Made by a program: the position numbers and the translations under genes
Notes under the pieces: generated by a model
The model's input: the letters and a program-made list of their open reading frames with translations, nothing else
Told to the model about the DNA's origin: nothing
Database searches by the model: none
NCBI GenBank assembly: GCA_963920705.1
Contig: OY987226.1
Location: forward strand, 7,814,501 to 7,878,500
Direction of reading: 5' to 3'
DNA from: Odiellus spinosus
Lineage: Eukaryota; Arthropoda; Arachnida; Opiliones; Phalangiidae
Length of the DNA: 64,000 nt
In this document: one piece after another, positions 1 through 12,135 of the stretch
Layout of the letters: each line of letters starts with the position of its first letter
Numbering within the stretch: the stretch's first letter is position 1

Positions 1-160
1 TCAAACTTTAACGATTATTTTTCGTTGGTTAGTAATTAGTGTTGATTTTTTTTTTTCAAAAAGTATTTAATTTTAACTTAAACTTGAACGATTATTTTTC
101 GTTAAGTACGTAGTGGTGTTAGATTTTAGTTTGCCCCTATAGCACCTTATTTTTTGGTTT
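1..160 (+). other. retrotransposon 5' leader with a degenerate direct duplication
   Basis: This is the untranslated leader before the gag ATG at 161. A 23-base string at 4-26 recurs at 81-103 with one mismatch, and similarity continues for about 20 bases further. The offset is 77 bp, so the leader contains an old tandem duplication. A run of T lies at 46-56. No primer-binding site is seen, so the window probably begins downstream of it. Confidence 0.6.
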
Positions 161-1681
161 ATGAATAACTATAGTAGATTTGACGATAAAAATATCGCTT
201 TTTGTAAGAAATCTCGCGCTGAACGATATCAACTACGTTCAGCTAAAACCATGCCTCTCGCACATAGTAACCAAAACTCTCCGAGTAGGCAGTATTCCTC
301 TTTAACTGGCGCAGCTCAGAATTTGACGGGGGGTGGAGGAAATGTTAACGTTTCTCCTAGTCGGTCTTTAGGCACTAGTAACTTAGCCGCCTTACAGTCG
401 TTAGTTCAACCGAGTACGTCCGCGGCCCCAGCCGCCGCTACAGTTAGTGTTCCGGCTGATATCTTAACGGCACTTTTAAGTCAGGTTAATCAAATGGCTG
501 CTCAACAACAGCAATATCAGAAATCTTTAGACCAATTACAAGCTATGATAGCACAAAAAAATCAGAGTAATGGGCAAGTACCTCCCCCTGTAGTGCCAAC
601 GCCGTCGCCCACTGCAAATTTTAATTCGCCAGTAACAGTTAACCCACCTAACCAAACGAATGTTAGTTCTAATCAGAATCTAGTAATTAATCCACCACCT
701 ATTGTTAGTGGGGGAAATCAGCTTCAAACTCAATTAAGTAGTGGGAGCGCCAACAATGCTAGCCAGGCTAATAGCAGTAATTCTAGCGTAATCAGTAATG
801 TATCAAATATTACGGGGGAGAATCAAGTTAGTACGGTATCATCAGTAAATAGGATGCCATTTATGTATTCGAATCCCTTCCCCGCCCCATCTTATACGGG
901 AAAACCTACCGACCCCGGTCCAAAAGATTTTTTACGCCGAGCGAAACAAATGCGTGTAACGCATGGTTTGGAAGAAAAAGTTTTTGTAAAGGAATGGGTA
1001 CCCTCGCTTTTGCACGGGCCCGCTTTAGATTGGTTTAACGACAACGAGCCTTTTCAAACATTCGCGGAGTTCGAAGCCGCTCTTAGGGCTAGGTTTGAAA
1101 GAAAGGCAAATGATGATTTTATTAAAGAAAAATTAAACGATCGCGAACAACGTTTTCACGAATCGGTAGGCGAATATGCCGACAATTTACAAAAACTTTT
1201 CGGCCAATTGAATAAACCGCTCTCTGAGAAAAAGCAAATTTTAGCTATTAAGAAAAATTTGAGGGGCGAAATTAAAAAGTATTTAGTGACTAAAACCTAT
1301 GATAGTGTTAGAGAATTATTGGATGATGCCTTTGGAATAGAGCAAGTGGTCTTAAAAGATCGGAGGGAAGATGAAAAAAAGGTTCAAAGTTCTAAAAATA
1401 ATCAAGGGAGTAGTAATTATGAGAGTAAAAGTAATTCAAATTCGTTCCCAAAGAAAAATCACGCTCCTCGCCCTTCTAACCCACGGTCAAGTGACAACGG
1501 TCAGTCAGGCAGAACCGAAGGTTCTAAAGGTAACAGTGCCTATTACAATGCCAATGTCACTTGTCACGGGTGCAATAAAGTAGGACATATACGACCGTAT
1601 TGTACGGAGAAAAAGAAACAGAGTTCGGGAAACGAGTTATCGGGCGCCTCTCCTCAGGTGTCCCGTCAATCAACTCAATAG
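161..1681 (+). CDS. gag: Gag polyprotein of the Ty3/gypsy element
   Basis: This 506-residue frame would encode the structural protein that forms the cytoplasmic virus-like particle and packages the element RNA. Residues 30-240 are low-complexity, rich in S, N, Q, P and T. A short Q-rich helix-prone segment lies near residues 100-135. A Retrotrans_gag-like domain follows at about 255-360, with the W-x-N and LRARF-type signatures (ALDWF, LRARFE). The C-terminal third is basic and S/N-rich. A single perfect CCHC zinc knuckle (C-x2-C-x4-H-x4-C) lies at residues 468-481 and would bind RNA. The first in-frame ATG after the leader was taken as the start. The frame overlaps pol by about 100 nt, with pol in the -1 frame, implying that pol is made as a Gag-Pol fusion. 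The frame is uninterrupted. Confidence 0.92.
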   Translation: MNNYSRFDDKNIAFCKKSRAERYQLRSAKTMPLAHSNQNSPSRQYSSLTGAAQNLTGGGGNVNVSPSRSLGTSNLAALQSLVQPSTSAAPAAATVSVPADILTALLSQVNQMAAQQQQYQKSLDQLQAMIAQKNQSNGQVPPPVVPTPSPTANFNSPVTVNPPNQTNVSSNQNLVINPPPIVSGGNQLQTQLSSGSANNASQANSSNSSVISNVSNITGENQVSTVSSVNRMPFMYSNPFPAPSYTGKPTDPGPKDFLRRAKQMRVTHGLEEKVFVKEWVPSLLHGPALDWFNDNEPFQTFAEFEAALRARFERKANDDFIKEKLNDREQRFHESVGEYADNLQKLFGQLNKPLSEKKQILAIKKNLRGEIKKYLVTKTYDSVRELLDDAFGIEQVVLKDRREDEKKVQSSKNNQGSSNYESKSNSNSFPKKNHAPRPSNPRSSDNGQSGRTEGSKGNSAYYNANVTCHGCNKVGHIRPYCTEKKKQSSGNELSGASPQVSRQSTQ

Positions 1682-3525
1682 ATAGTAAAGCTGGCGCGGG
1701 GTCTCTCTTGTTTGGGGTACCCAATATTTTACCACCCGGGTCGCAAGATTTCCTACAGATTTATTTAGGTTCAACCCCGTGTTTAGCTCTGGTGGATAAT
1801 GGTGCAACTAATACTGTTATTCATAATGATTTAAAACCCCTTTTAGAAGCTCAAGGATATATTACTACAAATAAAAATATAGCTTTACGGCAGCCTGATC
1901 AAACTTTATTGGCAACGGACGGTACCGTAACCGTACCGATTTGCCTCCCCCGCAAGCAGGTAGCTTTCGAGGCGGTGTATGTCTCTAATATCCCCTATCA
2001 ATGCATTCTCGGGAGAGATTTTCTAGGCCATGTTGGCATGATAATTGATTTTGGTAGGCAAAACTTTTGTTACCCTACTAATAATTGTACAAAATTCCCC
2101 CTTTTGAGTGGAAATAGTAAGAATACTTTGTGTGGTATTTCTCTCGAGCCTGATTTGATAGATATTGAGGGAATGAATAAGGCCTTAAGTGAAGCTCCTT
2201 TAAATGAGCAACAATTATATTTATTAGACTCCTTGGTTAAGAAATATAAGCCAATATTTTCCAAAGTCCCTGGGCGAACTAATTGCATAGAACACTACTT
2301 AAATGTTGGAGATGCTCTCCCTATTTCTTCAGCCCCATATCGTTACTCACCCGCTAAACGTCAAGTAATAGATGGTATAATAGATGAAATGTTGTCCCTC
2401 GACCTAATCGAACCTTCGTGTGGGCCCTGGGCGAGTCCTATTATTGTAGTAGCAAAGAAACCCGATGCAGGAAGTACAGAAAAGGGAGCTCGTTTATGTT
2501 CAGATTATAGAAAATTAAATAGCGTAACTGTGAAGGACAAATATCCTCTTCCTAGAATAGACGATATTTTGGAGTCTATAAATAAGCCCAATTTTATTAC
2601 AACTTTGGACATGCGCAGTGGATACTGGCAGGTACCTTTACACGAAAACCATAGAGATATAGCCGCTTTTGTAACTCACAGAGGTCTTTTTAGACCGAAA
2701 GTATTAATGTTTGGCCTCACTGGGGCTCCGGCAACATTCTCTAGGCTCGTTAATAGCTTATTTATTGACCTTAATTCTTCCGGCGTATGCGCCTATCTAG
2801 ACGATATAATTATCGCGTCTAAAAATTTTGACGAACATATTCGAACCCTAGAAGAGGTTTTCAACCGGTTACTTAAAGCCGGGTTAACTATAAAGGCATC
2901 TAAAACGCAATTTTGTAGAAAAGAAGCCAAGATCTTAGGGCACATTGTGTCACATGATGGGATTAGGGTTGATCCAGAGAAAACTGGCAACATGGAAAAT
3001 TTTCCGACCCCTAAAAATGTACGTCAGCTTCGTAGGTTTTTAGGGATGGCGTCTTATTACCGGCGTTTTGTTAAAGACTTCGCCAAAATAGCTAGTCCCC
3101 TTAATGCCCTCTTACATAACGAGACCACGTGGGAATGGACCGAAGCCCAAGAATCGGCTTTTAATATTTTAAAAACTAATCTAGCTACGGCTCCTATTTT
3201 AGCTTCGCCAGATTATAAATACCCCTTTACCATTCACACTGATGCCAGTAATTGTGGTTTGGGTGCTGTACTTTCTCAAATTATAGATGGTAGAAAATAC
3301 GTAATACAGTACGCTAGTCGAGCTTTAAGTACAGTAGAACAAAAGTATTCTACCACGGAGAGAGAATGCTTAGGTATCGTTTGGGCGGTCGAAAAATTTA
3401 GACCTTATGTAGAAGGAGTAACTTTTGATGTTTACACCGATCACAACGCCCTCCGTTGGGTGCTTCGGGCTCCTGATCCAACCGGTAAATTCGCGCGTTG
3501 GAATTCTCGGCTCCAGGCATTTTAA
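1579..3525 (+). CDS. pol: Pol, N-terminal part: aspartic protease, reverse transcriptase, RNase H
   Basis: The frame opens after the stop at 1576-1578 and has no ATG near its beginning. It is therefore expected to be expressed by -1 frameshifting from gag, not by its own start. Counting from the TTG at 1600, the protease motif LVDNGA is at residues 64-69. It has Asn where D-S/T-G is usual. The second protease motif ILGRDFL is near 137. Reverse transcriptase follows, with LDMRSGYWQV, FGLTGAPATF and the catalytic YLDD box at 399-402. RNase H has the TDAS aspartate at 548, then TERE and TDHNALRW. The frame stops at 3523-3525, immediately after RNase H and exactly where gypsy proteins normally run on into integrase. 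The stop is due to a frame change, not to the natural end of pol. Confidence 0.93.
   Translation, partial: SRTYTTVLYGEKETEFGKRVIGRLSSGVPSINSIDSKAGAGSLLFGVPNILPPGSQDFLQIYLGSTPCLALVDNGATNTVIHNDLKPLLEAQGYITTNKNIALRQPDQTLLATDGTVTVPICLPRKQVAFEAVYVSNIPYQCILGRDFLGHVGMIIDFGRQNFCYPTNNCTKFPLLSGNSKNTLCGISLEPDLIDIEGMNKALSEAPLNEQQLYLLDSLVKKYKPIFSKVPGRTNCIEHYLNVGDALPISSAPYRYSPAKRQVIDGIIDEMLSLDLIEPSCGPWASPIIVVAKKPDAGSTEKGARLCSDYRKLNSVTVKDKYPLPRIDDILESINKPNFITTLDMRSGYWQVPLHENHRDIAAFVTHRGLFRPKVLMFGLTGAPATFSRLVNSLFIDLNSSGVCAYLDDIIIASKNFDEHIRTLEEVFNRLLKAGLTIKASKTQFCRKEAKILGHIVSHDGIRVDPEKTGNMENFPTPKNVRQLRRFLGMASYYRRFVKDFAKIASPLNALLHNETTWEWTEAQESAFNILKTNLATAPILASPDYKYPFTIHTDASNCGLGAVLSQIIDGRKYVIQYASRALSTVEQKYSTTERECLGIVWAVEKFRPYVEGVTFDVYTDHNALRWVLRAPDPTGKFARWNSRLQAF
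1607..1618 (+). promoter_or_regulatory. candidate -1 frameshift site at the gag-pol overlap
   Basis: The A-rich run GAGAAAAAGAAA lies just after the zinc knuckle and inside the gag-pol overlap. In the gag frame it reads GAG AAA AAG AAA. The A-AAG step would allow lysine tRNA to slip back one base into the pol frame, which is open from 1579. It is not a perfect X XXY YYZ heptamer because the base before AAA is G. The position fits well, but the assignment is inference. Confidence 0.4.
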
Positions 3526-5098
3526 TTTTAACATCCACCACGTCCCCGGTAAAGATAATACTGTCGCCGACGCATTATCTAGAATCCCCGAAAATAATAT
3601 TAATATCGACGGTCAGATATTTGCTTTATCTACGGCGAATCCCGAAAATAAACCTGTTCTGTATGACCGCGAAGAACTCCTTAAAGCTCAAACTTCCGAC
3701 CCTAAACTTAGTTCCCTACTTCTTTATTTGAAGGACGGTATATTACCAGACGAACTTAAGTTACGAAACTGGGTAGAGAAGACAGCACCCCTTTGTGAGT
3801 TTCGCGATGAAATCTTATATAGGGATACCGGTATTATTTGCCACAAGGGTTGGGATAGTAGTAAAATTTTAATTCCCGAGTCGTTAAAGGCTCGAATATT
3901 ATACCTTACTCACGATGTACCGTCAGCCGGACATTTCGGGTATAAGAAAACATTAAAAAGAATTCAAAGTCAGTTTACTTGGGAGGGGCTTACCATGGAC
4001 GTTATAAATTATTGTAAATCGTGCACAGTGTGCCAAAAGCACAAGATCCCCCGGCAACTTCCAGCGGGTCTTATGCACAGTAGTGACGTCACCGACCCCT
4101 TTGACGTAATTTCAATTGATCTGAAAGGCCCCTACCCCAGAAGCAAGCGGGGCTTCAAGTATATTCTGGTAGTGTCAGACTATTTAACTAAATGGGTTGA
4201 GGTATTTCCCCTTAGGAACGGTACAGCGAAGCCAATTATTAAGCATTTAATAGACGATGTTTTTACACGTTTTGGCCTCCCTTCTGCGGTGGTTAGCGAC
4301 AATGGCAAGCAATTCGTGTCCAAATTATTTAGTAATATTTATCAGCAATATGGCATTAAGCAGCGCGTGACTTCCTTGTATCACGCTCAAGAAAATTTGA
4401 CTGAACGTTTTAATCAGATTTTAGGCATTATGATAGCTTCCTTTGTCACAGACAATCATCAAAATTGGGACGAAGGGCTTCAACAATATGCCATGGCAAT
4501 TAGAACCGCTGTGAATGAATCAACAGGATTTAGTCCTGCCGAACTTATGTTTGGTCGCGAAATCAAAACAGCGTGCTCGTTAATTGACCCTAAGAAGCCC
4601 AAAGTTGATATTAGCAACGACCACGAAAGGGCGTATGGCTTAACAGTAATGCCAAAAGTGAATAACGCTTTAGAACAGGCATACAAGAATTTAAAGAAAA
4701 GCCAAGTTAGACAGAAACTTAATTACGATAAGCGCCATAGAGCTTTTGAACTCTCAGAGGGTGATCTGGTCTTAAAAAGATCTCATTTTCTCTCGAGCGC
4801 CGCGGATAATTTTGCCGCCAAACTTTCGCCGAAATTTGAAGGCCCCTATCGAGTCGCGCAGAAACTAAGCTCACTTAGCTATAGGTTAGAAACGTTGGAA
4901 AAAAAGGCCCTATATGGCAAATACCATATTTCTCAACTAAAACCATATGTTCAGCGCGAAGAGGCTCTACTTCAAGCGAGCGATTTTAGCGAACCAGTTC
5001 TGACAGAGGCTATTGACTCAGTCGAACCAGATCTGCTACAAAATTTTAGTAGTCGCGTTTTGCGACCGCGAGACCCCAGTACTGGAAAGGTTAAATAA
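3518..5098 (+). pseudogene. pol: Pol, C-terminal part: integrase, separated from RNase H by a frame break
   Basis: Gypsy-family homology resumes in the +1 frame at the T run 3520-3523, so the integrase region cannot be read through from RNase H without a shift. The frame is open further upstream (from about 3425), but that stretch only shadows RNase H. The N-terminal H2C2 zinc domain is present, with two His about seven residues apart and later CKSC/CTVC cysteines. The catalytic aspartates are encoded at 4118 and 4298 and the glutamate of TERFN at 4403, giving D-x59-D-x34-E. The C terminus has a GPY/F module (FEGPYRV) followed by a basic tail. All catalytic residues are present. The enzyme would insert the cDNA into chromosomal DNA. 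Whether the break is a mutation, a sequencing error in a homopolymer or a recoding site is unknown; mutation is the simplest reading. Confidence 0.88.
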
Positions 5099-5370
5099 AT
5101 TCCTTGTGCGAATGTATTCCTTTAAAATTTTTTTTGGATAAAATTTTTTTTTACCCTTTATTTGGATTATGGTGCACCAGTAGATTTTGGGACGTTTTGA
5201 ATTTTTATGTCATAAGTCCCATTGTAAATAGTTTTCACGCGTGTTTGTATATTTCTTGTATAAGTGTATTCTAGTTGGGTTGTATTTTATGTTAACCAAC
5301 CCATGCCGCTTCACTAGTATCTGTAGCGTAATGTTATTGTTTATGGTCTCCGTGGACGTCGACATTAGTC
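5099..5370 (+). other. retrotransposon 3' untranslated region, no env
   Basis: AT-rich non-coding sequence lies between the integrase stop and the purine tract. No reading frame of useful length is seen, so no envelope-like gene is present. Confidence 0.7.
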
Positions 5371-5380
5371 GGTGGGGAAT
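5371..5380 (+). promoter_or_regulatory. polypurine tract (plus-strand primer)
   Basis: GGTGGGGAAT lies directly before a TGTAACG LTR start. This is the expected position and base composition for the primer of plus-strand DNA synthesis. The T at its end is unusual but the tract is otherwise purine-rich. Confidence 0.65.
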
Positions 5381-5462
5381 TGTAACGCCTAAAATATAAT
5401 GATTGTAGAATTTAATAAATTAAATAACATTCTACCCCTATTTCCCCTTTTAAAATAAGAAG

Positions 5463-5517
5463 GATGCCTTTTGTTGCCAGGTGGACGCTGGTCGCCAACC
5501 TGGCTGCGTTAGGCATC
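5463..5517 (+). repeat. hairpin inside the LTR U3 region
   Basis: Imperfect inverted arms share GATGCCT / AGGCATC on the outside and GCCAGGT / ACCTGGC further in, around a short loop. The hairpin lies 80 bp inside the LTR start and upstream of the TATA box. Confidence 0.6.
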
Positions 5518-5900
5518 ACTCTTGACATAAATGAATTGCCAGAGCTCGGCGTTCATCCCCAAGGTTCTTAAACGAAAAGGCTTATAATCCCCGCGTGAAC
5601 TAGCTGTGGGAAACGGCGAGATACCCCTCTTTCTTATTTTTCCCTCCTTTCCAATATAATGAAAAGATTGAAGTTTGCCAAAACTCGAAAATAGTTTGTA
5701 AATATATTTTTGTTCAAAGTGTATATATAACTGTAAGGCTTGACCGAACAATTACTACGCGAGTGTGTGTTACTAGTGTGCACGTGTACGCCACGGGCCG
5801 GTTGGTTGAAGGTGATTGGCCAAGAAGCCATGACCACGCGCGAACCACGTTCGGAAGAACCACGCTGGAACCATGTTCTAAGCACGTGATATGAGAAAGG

Positions 5901-5909
5901 TATAAAAAG
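5901..5909 (+). promoter_or_regulatory. TATA box of the LTR promoter
   Basis: TATAAAAAG lies in the middle of the LTR. About 30 bp downstream is a CTCTCTCTCT tract that could contain the start site. This would separate U3 from R. Confidence 0.6.
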
Positions 5910-6613
5910 CTAGAGAAAAGGGGAAGCCCTCTCTCTCTCTGACCTGTCTCTCACCTCGCTCTCGCTGCTGGACTTGATGCTCAAAAAACCAGAAGGACCC
6001 TCCGGAAAGACCCGCGATATAACGCCCGCGCTTTGGAACCGAATGTCGGACCAAAGAAAAACTTAGTCGAATAACGACGGCGAAAAATAAAAGAGGAGCA
6101 AGTGTCTCCCGATATAACCGGAGTCGCGTCCGAAATTAACGTTAACGGTACGGGTTAGAAGATTCCCTCCTCACCGTCAACGGCCGATCTACTCAACCGC
6201 CGCTACAACCAGGACACCACCATGGCATCAAAAACAATAAGGTGATATCACTAGAGTTAAGCTAGCGCTAGCGTGAGGACGATGTTAGTATCCCATTTGG
6301 GAGGAGCAAATTATTTCATTTAATTTGACGGGCTTTTGTCCCAGAACAATAACCGTACTTGTGATGCGGATTGACCTTAAATGAAAAGGCCTAGTTTTTA
6401 TCGGATGAGTATAACTCATACGAGGTTTTGTATCTGTTAGTGTAAATATGTTAATGTATATATTATATTTAAGTGTTCATGTTTTAAAATTAAAAACAAC
6501 TTGGCAAACTTCAGTATAGCCTCCCCGTAATTTAATTCACAAATAAGTATACCCCTAGACAACCATGAGTTTTATTCTTTTGAATCTCGCTAACCCCAAT
6601 AGTGAAAGTTACG

Positions 6614-8100
6614 CGAGCCACCCGGGCCATAAATAATTATCGACCTTTGTAGAGAAGTAGGTGTACATCAAATATTCTTTACAAATTAAATAGTCAACCA
6701 ATCATAAACAGTTCCTGTACCAATATAATTATTTTCCTGACTTTTGGGTTCATTTTCAAATTTCTTGACCTTTTGTGCTCATTTTCTAATTTCTTGACCT
6801 TTTGTGCTCATTTTCTAATTTCTTGACCTTTTGTGCTCATTTTCTAATTTCTTGACCTTTTGTGCCCATTTTCAAAATTCCTCTACTTTTACGTTTACCA
6901 GGTCGTGTGAACCTTGTTTTTAGGAAAAATCTTACTTAATTATACTAAAAATGCTGACTAAAATCGCTTAATGTGGAGCTGATTTTTATAAACATTGCTG
7001 AAACCTCACAAAATCAATAACCAAGCCATAACTCTATCCATAGTTTCTGTGAAAGCTGAAATTCCATTAGATTCTGACTACAATTAAGGAACGATAATAC
7101 CATTTGGATAATTTATTAGCATATTAAATCAGACACAACGATTAAATACTACGTAGTATACTCTTGTTCATTCATATTATGAATTAAAGAAATCCTAAGT
7201 GTACTTTAATACAATTTTAATGATGCCAGATGAACTTTCGATTTTTTTTTTTCGAGATAAAAAAAAACCTAATGCATCTTTAATAATTAAATAAAAGTAG
7301 GCAAGTCATGAAATATGGAGAAAACATGTTTTACCAATTGCTTAATTTAATAGGCGAATCTATATTATGCATTATTGCTAAGGGTAACTTTAGTTTTTCC
7401 TTTAGCGAGTCTAAAAGATATAGAATAGTTACAATTATATGTTGGCTTGATCACCTTGTTGAAGCTTTAGGCAACAACGTGTACGTGTTGCCTTTATAAC
7501 AATTAAGGCTAGAAAGTTATTAAAACCTTTAATTAAAGATGTAGCAAGTTTTGAATTGCCTTTTGAGTGGATTTCTGGAAACTAAATGTCACTGTCTAGC
7601 TTAGATTTACTTACAGTATAATAATTAGTATTATTAAATTACTGAAAAATGCATTCATCTTTCAAACAATTATACAACAGACTTAATTCGGCCAATCTTA
7701 AACCTTCCCAATAATAATCACGGGGAATCATGACGAGATAGCCATATATTCTTAAATAAACTTTAGAAGAAAAAAAATTTGGTAATATATCTGCTCTTCA
7801 GCTTCTCAGTATCTGACACCCCCCCGATGTAACCCGTCAAGATTTATAGGCTAGCCTTTTTATCTTCCTAGTTTTTTAGGCCAGAAAAAAAAACTGAAAA
7901 ATAAGGACGATCTAGGAAGAGCCCATGCTCTTTTTCTTTTCTATCAGATTGAACGAAACGATGTGGAAAATCAATTGTTGACCCTTTGAGCTCTATAGTC
8001 TTCTCCCTTATATAGATTCGTATACAGCCTTTCACTGCACCTATTGGCATCCTTGTTCTATTCTTTAAGCCTTGGCTATAGCTTCTCAAGAGCACAACAA
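6614..8100. other. AT-rich non-coding stretch
   Basis: Apart from the 29-bp tandem array at 6732-6876, this stretch holds only AT-rich unique-looking DNA with short homopolymers. Short open frames near 7308-7499 and 7868-8095 have no recognisable domain and look like chance. Confidence 0.6.
6732..6876. repeat. 29-bp tandem repeat, 5 copies
   Basis: The unit is TTTCTTGACCTTTTGTGCTC plus ATTTTCTAA. The three central copies are nearly identical and the outer two are diverged, as expected if the middle was homogenised by unequal exchange or slippage. The span is exactly five units (145 bp). Confidence 0.9.
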
Positions 8101-10600
<2,500 letters not shown>

Positions 10601-10789
10601 CGCCAAGAGATCGACCGAATCACGAGAAACTTGGGGAAAATTCGCGAGGCCTTTTGAATTTAGAATTTGTATTAAACACGAGTCAAAACGGCACGAATTT
10701 ATAACAAATCTAACTAAATTATCGTAGGAATAAAATACAATCTGTGGAGAACTTGAACAAGGCAAACGCCAAGCAAGTTGTTCTATAGA

Positions 10790-10936
10790 TATCAGGAGCT
10801 CAATCCGAAAACTACCGTTTAGATCGAGGTTCTGTTTGCCAACTGCCCGACTCTAGCTAGAAACTGTTCTCTCTCTCTCTTCGCTTTAGTTCTCTCTCTC
10901 TCTATCGTCTCTGATAGCGTAGGAGTAGTTTAAAGG
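10790..10936 (+). other. possible CT-rich first exon with a splice donor (hypothetical)
   Basis: Sequence from about 10600 becomes more GC-balanced than the very AT-rich flank. It contains CT-repeat blocks at 10868-10911 and ends in GG|GTAAGTG at 10937, close to an ideal 5' splice site. CT/GA blocks are common near invertebrate promoters. No TATA box or start codon context is convincing, and no protein is encoded. This is only a pattern match. Confidence 0.18.
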
Positions 10937-11078
10937 GTAAGTGTAGTAGAAATGAAAGAAAAATTTGTTAAATTTAAATTATTTTCAAACTACCTTCGCT
11001 TAGATTTTGATTTAAAGATTAGTTTTTAATTTAAACGGTAATTTCCAAATACTACGGTAATTATTAATGATTTTAATA

Positions 11079-11768
11079 TACCGTAATTTATAGCAATTTT
11101 TGAATATCGTAATTTATAGCAATTTTTGAATGCCGTAATTTATAGCAATTTTTGAATGCCGTAATTTATAATAATTTTTGAATGCCGTAATTTATAGCAA
11201 TTTTTAAATGTCGTAATTTATAGCAATTTTTGAATGTCGTAATTTATAGCAATTTTTGAATGTCGTAATTTATAGCAATTTTTGAATGTCGTAATTTATA
11301 GCAATTTTTGAATGTCGTAATTTATAGCAATTTTTGAATGTCGTAATTTATAGCAATTTTTGAATGTCGTAATTTATAGCAATTTTTGAATGTCGTAATT
11401 TATAGCAATTTTTGAATGCCGTAATTTATAGCAATTTTTGAATGCCGTAATTTATAGCAATTTTTGAATGCCGTAATTTATAGCAATTTTTAAATGCCGT
11501 AATTTATAGCAATTTTTAAATGTCGTAATTTATAGCAATTTTTAAATGTCGTAATTTATAGCAATTTTTGAATGCCGTAATTTATAGCAATTTTTAAATG
11601 TCGTAATTTATAGCAATTTTTAAATGTCGTAATTTATAGCAATTTTTAAATGTCGTAATTTATAGCAATTTTTAAATGCCGTAATTTATAGCAATTTTTA
11701 AATGCCGTAATTTATAGCAATTTTTAAATGCCGTAATTTATAGCAATTTTTAAATGCCGTAATTTATA
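11079..11768. repeat. 26-bp minisatellite, about 26 copies
   Basis: The unit is TGCCGTAATTTATAGCAATT plus TTTGAA. Copies differ mainly at two sites, C/T in GCCG/GTCG and G/A in TTGAA/TTAAA. The variants are grouped in runs, which indicates local duplication of blocks. The array is interrupted by a hAT-like element at 11769-12135, after which part of one more unit continues. Confidence 0.95.
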
Positions 11769-12135
11769 CAAGGTTGCCACAGGTTTGGGAAAACAGGGAT
11801 AAGTCTGGGAATTTAAAAATGAAAAAAAAAAGTCAGGGAATTTTAAGATATCTTAAAAAGTCATAGAAAAGTTAGGGAATTTAAAGATCTTTCAAGAAGC
11901 CAGGAAATTACAATCAATATATGCAGAAAAGATTTCAAGCTGACTGTGTCAGTTGTATAGATTAGAGAAAAATGATAGTACTTGGTACTAGTACTGGTAC
12001 CCCGGAATAGTCTTTACAGTAGCTGGAGCCACCTCTGAAACGGTCAGAGAAAATCGGAGAAAATCGTTGGAAAATGTCAGGGAAAAACCTGGAAAAGTCA
12101 GGGAATTTGAATCTGAAAAAATTGTGGCAACCCTG
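11769..12135. mobile_element. non-autonomous hAT-like element inserted in the minisatellite
   Basis: The 367-bp element begins CAAGGTTGCCACA and ends TGTGGCAACCCTG, so the termini are inverted with one mismatch. It is flanked by ATTTATA on both sides (11762-11768 and 12136-12142). The left 8 bp are AATTTATA, so an 8-bp hAT-type duplication is possible if one base has changed. The interior has many GTCAGGGAA and CTGGAAAA strings but no long open frame. CAGGGTTGCCA-type ends with 7-8 bp duplications are known from hAT MITEs. Its target is the minisatellite unit itself. Confidence 0.8.

Larger units (their letters stand above)
1..6613 (+). mobile_element. Ty3/gypsy-type LTR retrotransposon, 5' end outside the window
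   Basis: The order is leader, gag, protease-RT-RNase H, integrase, purine tract and 3' LTR. Protease and RT upstream of integrase is the Ty3/gypsy (Metaviridae) order and excludes Ty1/copia. The integrase has a C-terminal GPY/F module and ends its catalytic triad in a TER motif. No env-like reading frame lies between integrase and the LTR, so this is a retrotransposon without an envelope gene. The 5' LTR and primer-binding site are not visible. Two features suggest a recently active but now damaged copy: gag and RT are intact over long frames, but the frame breaks between RNase H and integrase. The right boundary is approximate because only one LTR is present. Confidence 0.93.
5381..6613 (+). 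repeat. 3' long terminal repeat (right end approximate)
   Basis: The LTR begins TGTAACGCC right after the purine tract, a typical Ty3/gypsy LTR start. A TATA box lies about 520 bp in, at 5901, followed by a CT-rich stretch (5930-5960) where transcription may begin. AATAAA lies at 6086-6091. The right end is placed at GTTACG (6608-6613), an imperfect inverted match to the TGTAAC start. A terminal CA is not seen there, so the end could be tens of bases away. Without the 5' LTR the boundaries cannot be proven. Confidence 0.65.

Noticed and set aside
1371..1583. 70-codon frame inside gag
   Set aside because: Shadow of gag in another frame, as are frames at 2070-2288, 2793-2993, 3498-3731 and 4480-4686.
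5099..5370. Possible env gene after integrase
   Set aside because: Only about 280 bp with stops in all frames lie before the purine tract.
11079..11768. CRISPR-like regular repeats
   Set aside because: Units are directly adjacent with no unique spacers, and the context is an animal-type genome. The same holds for the other four arrays.
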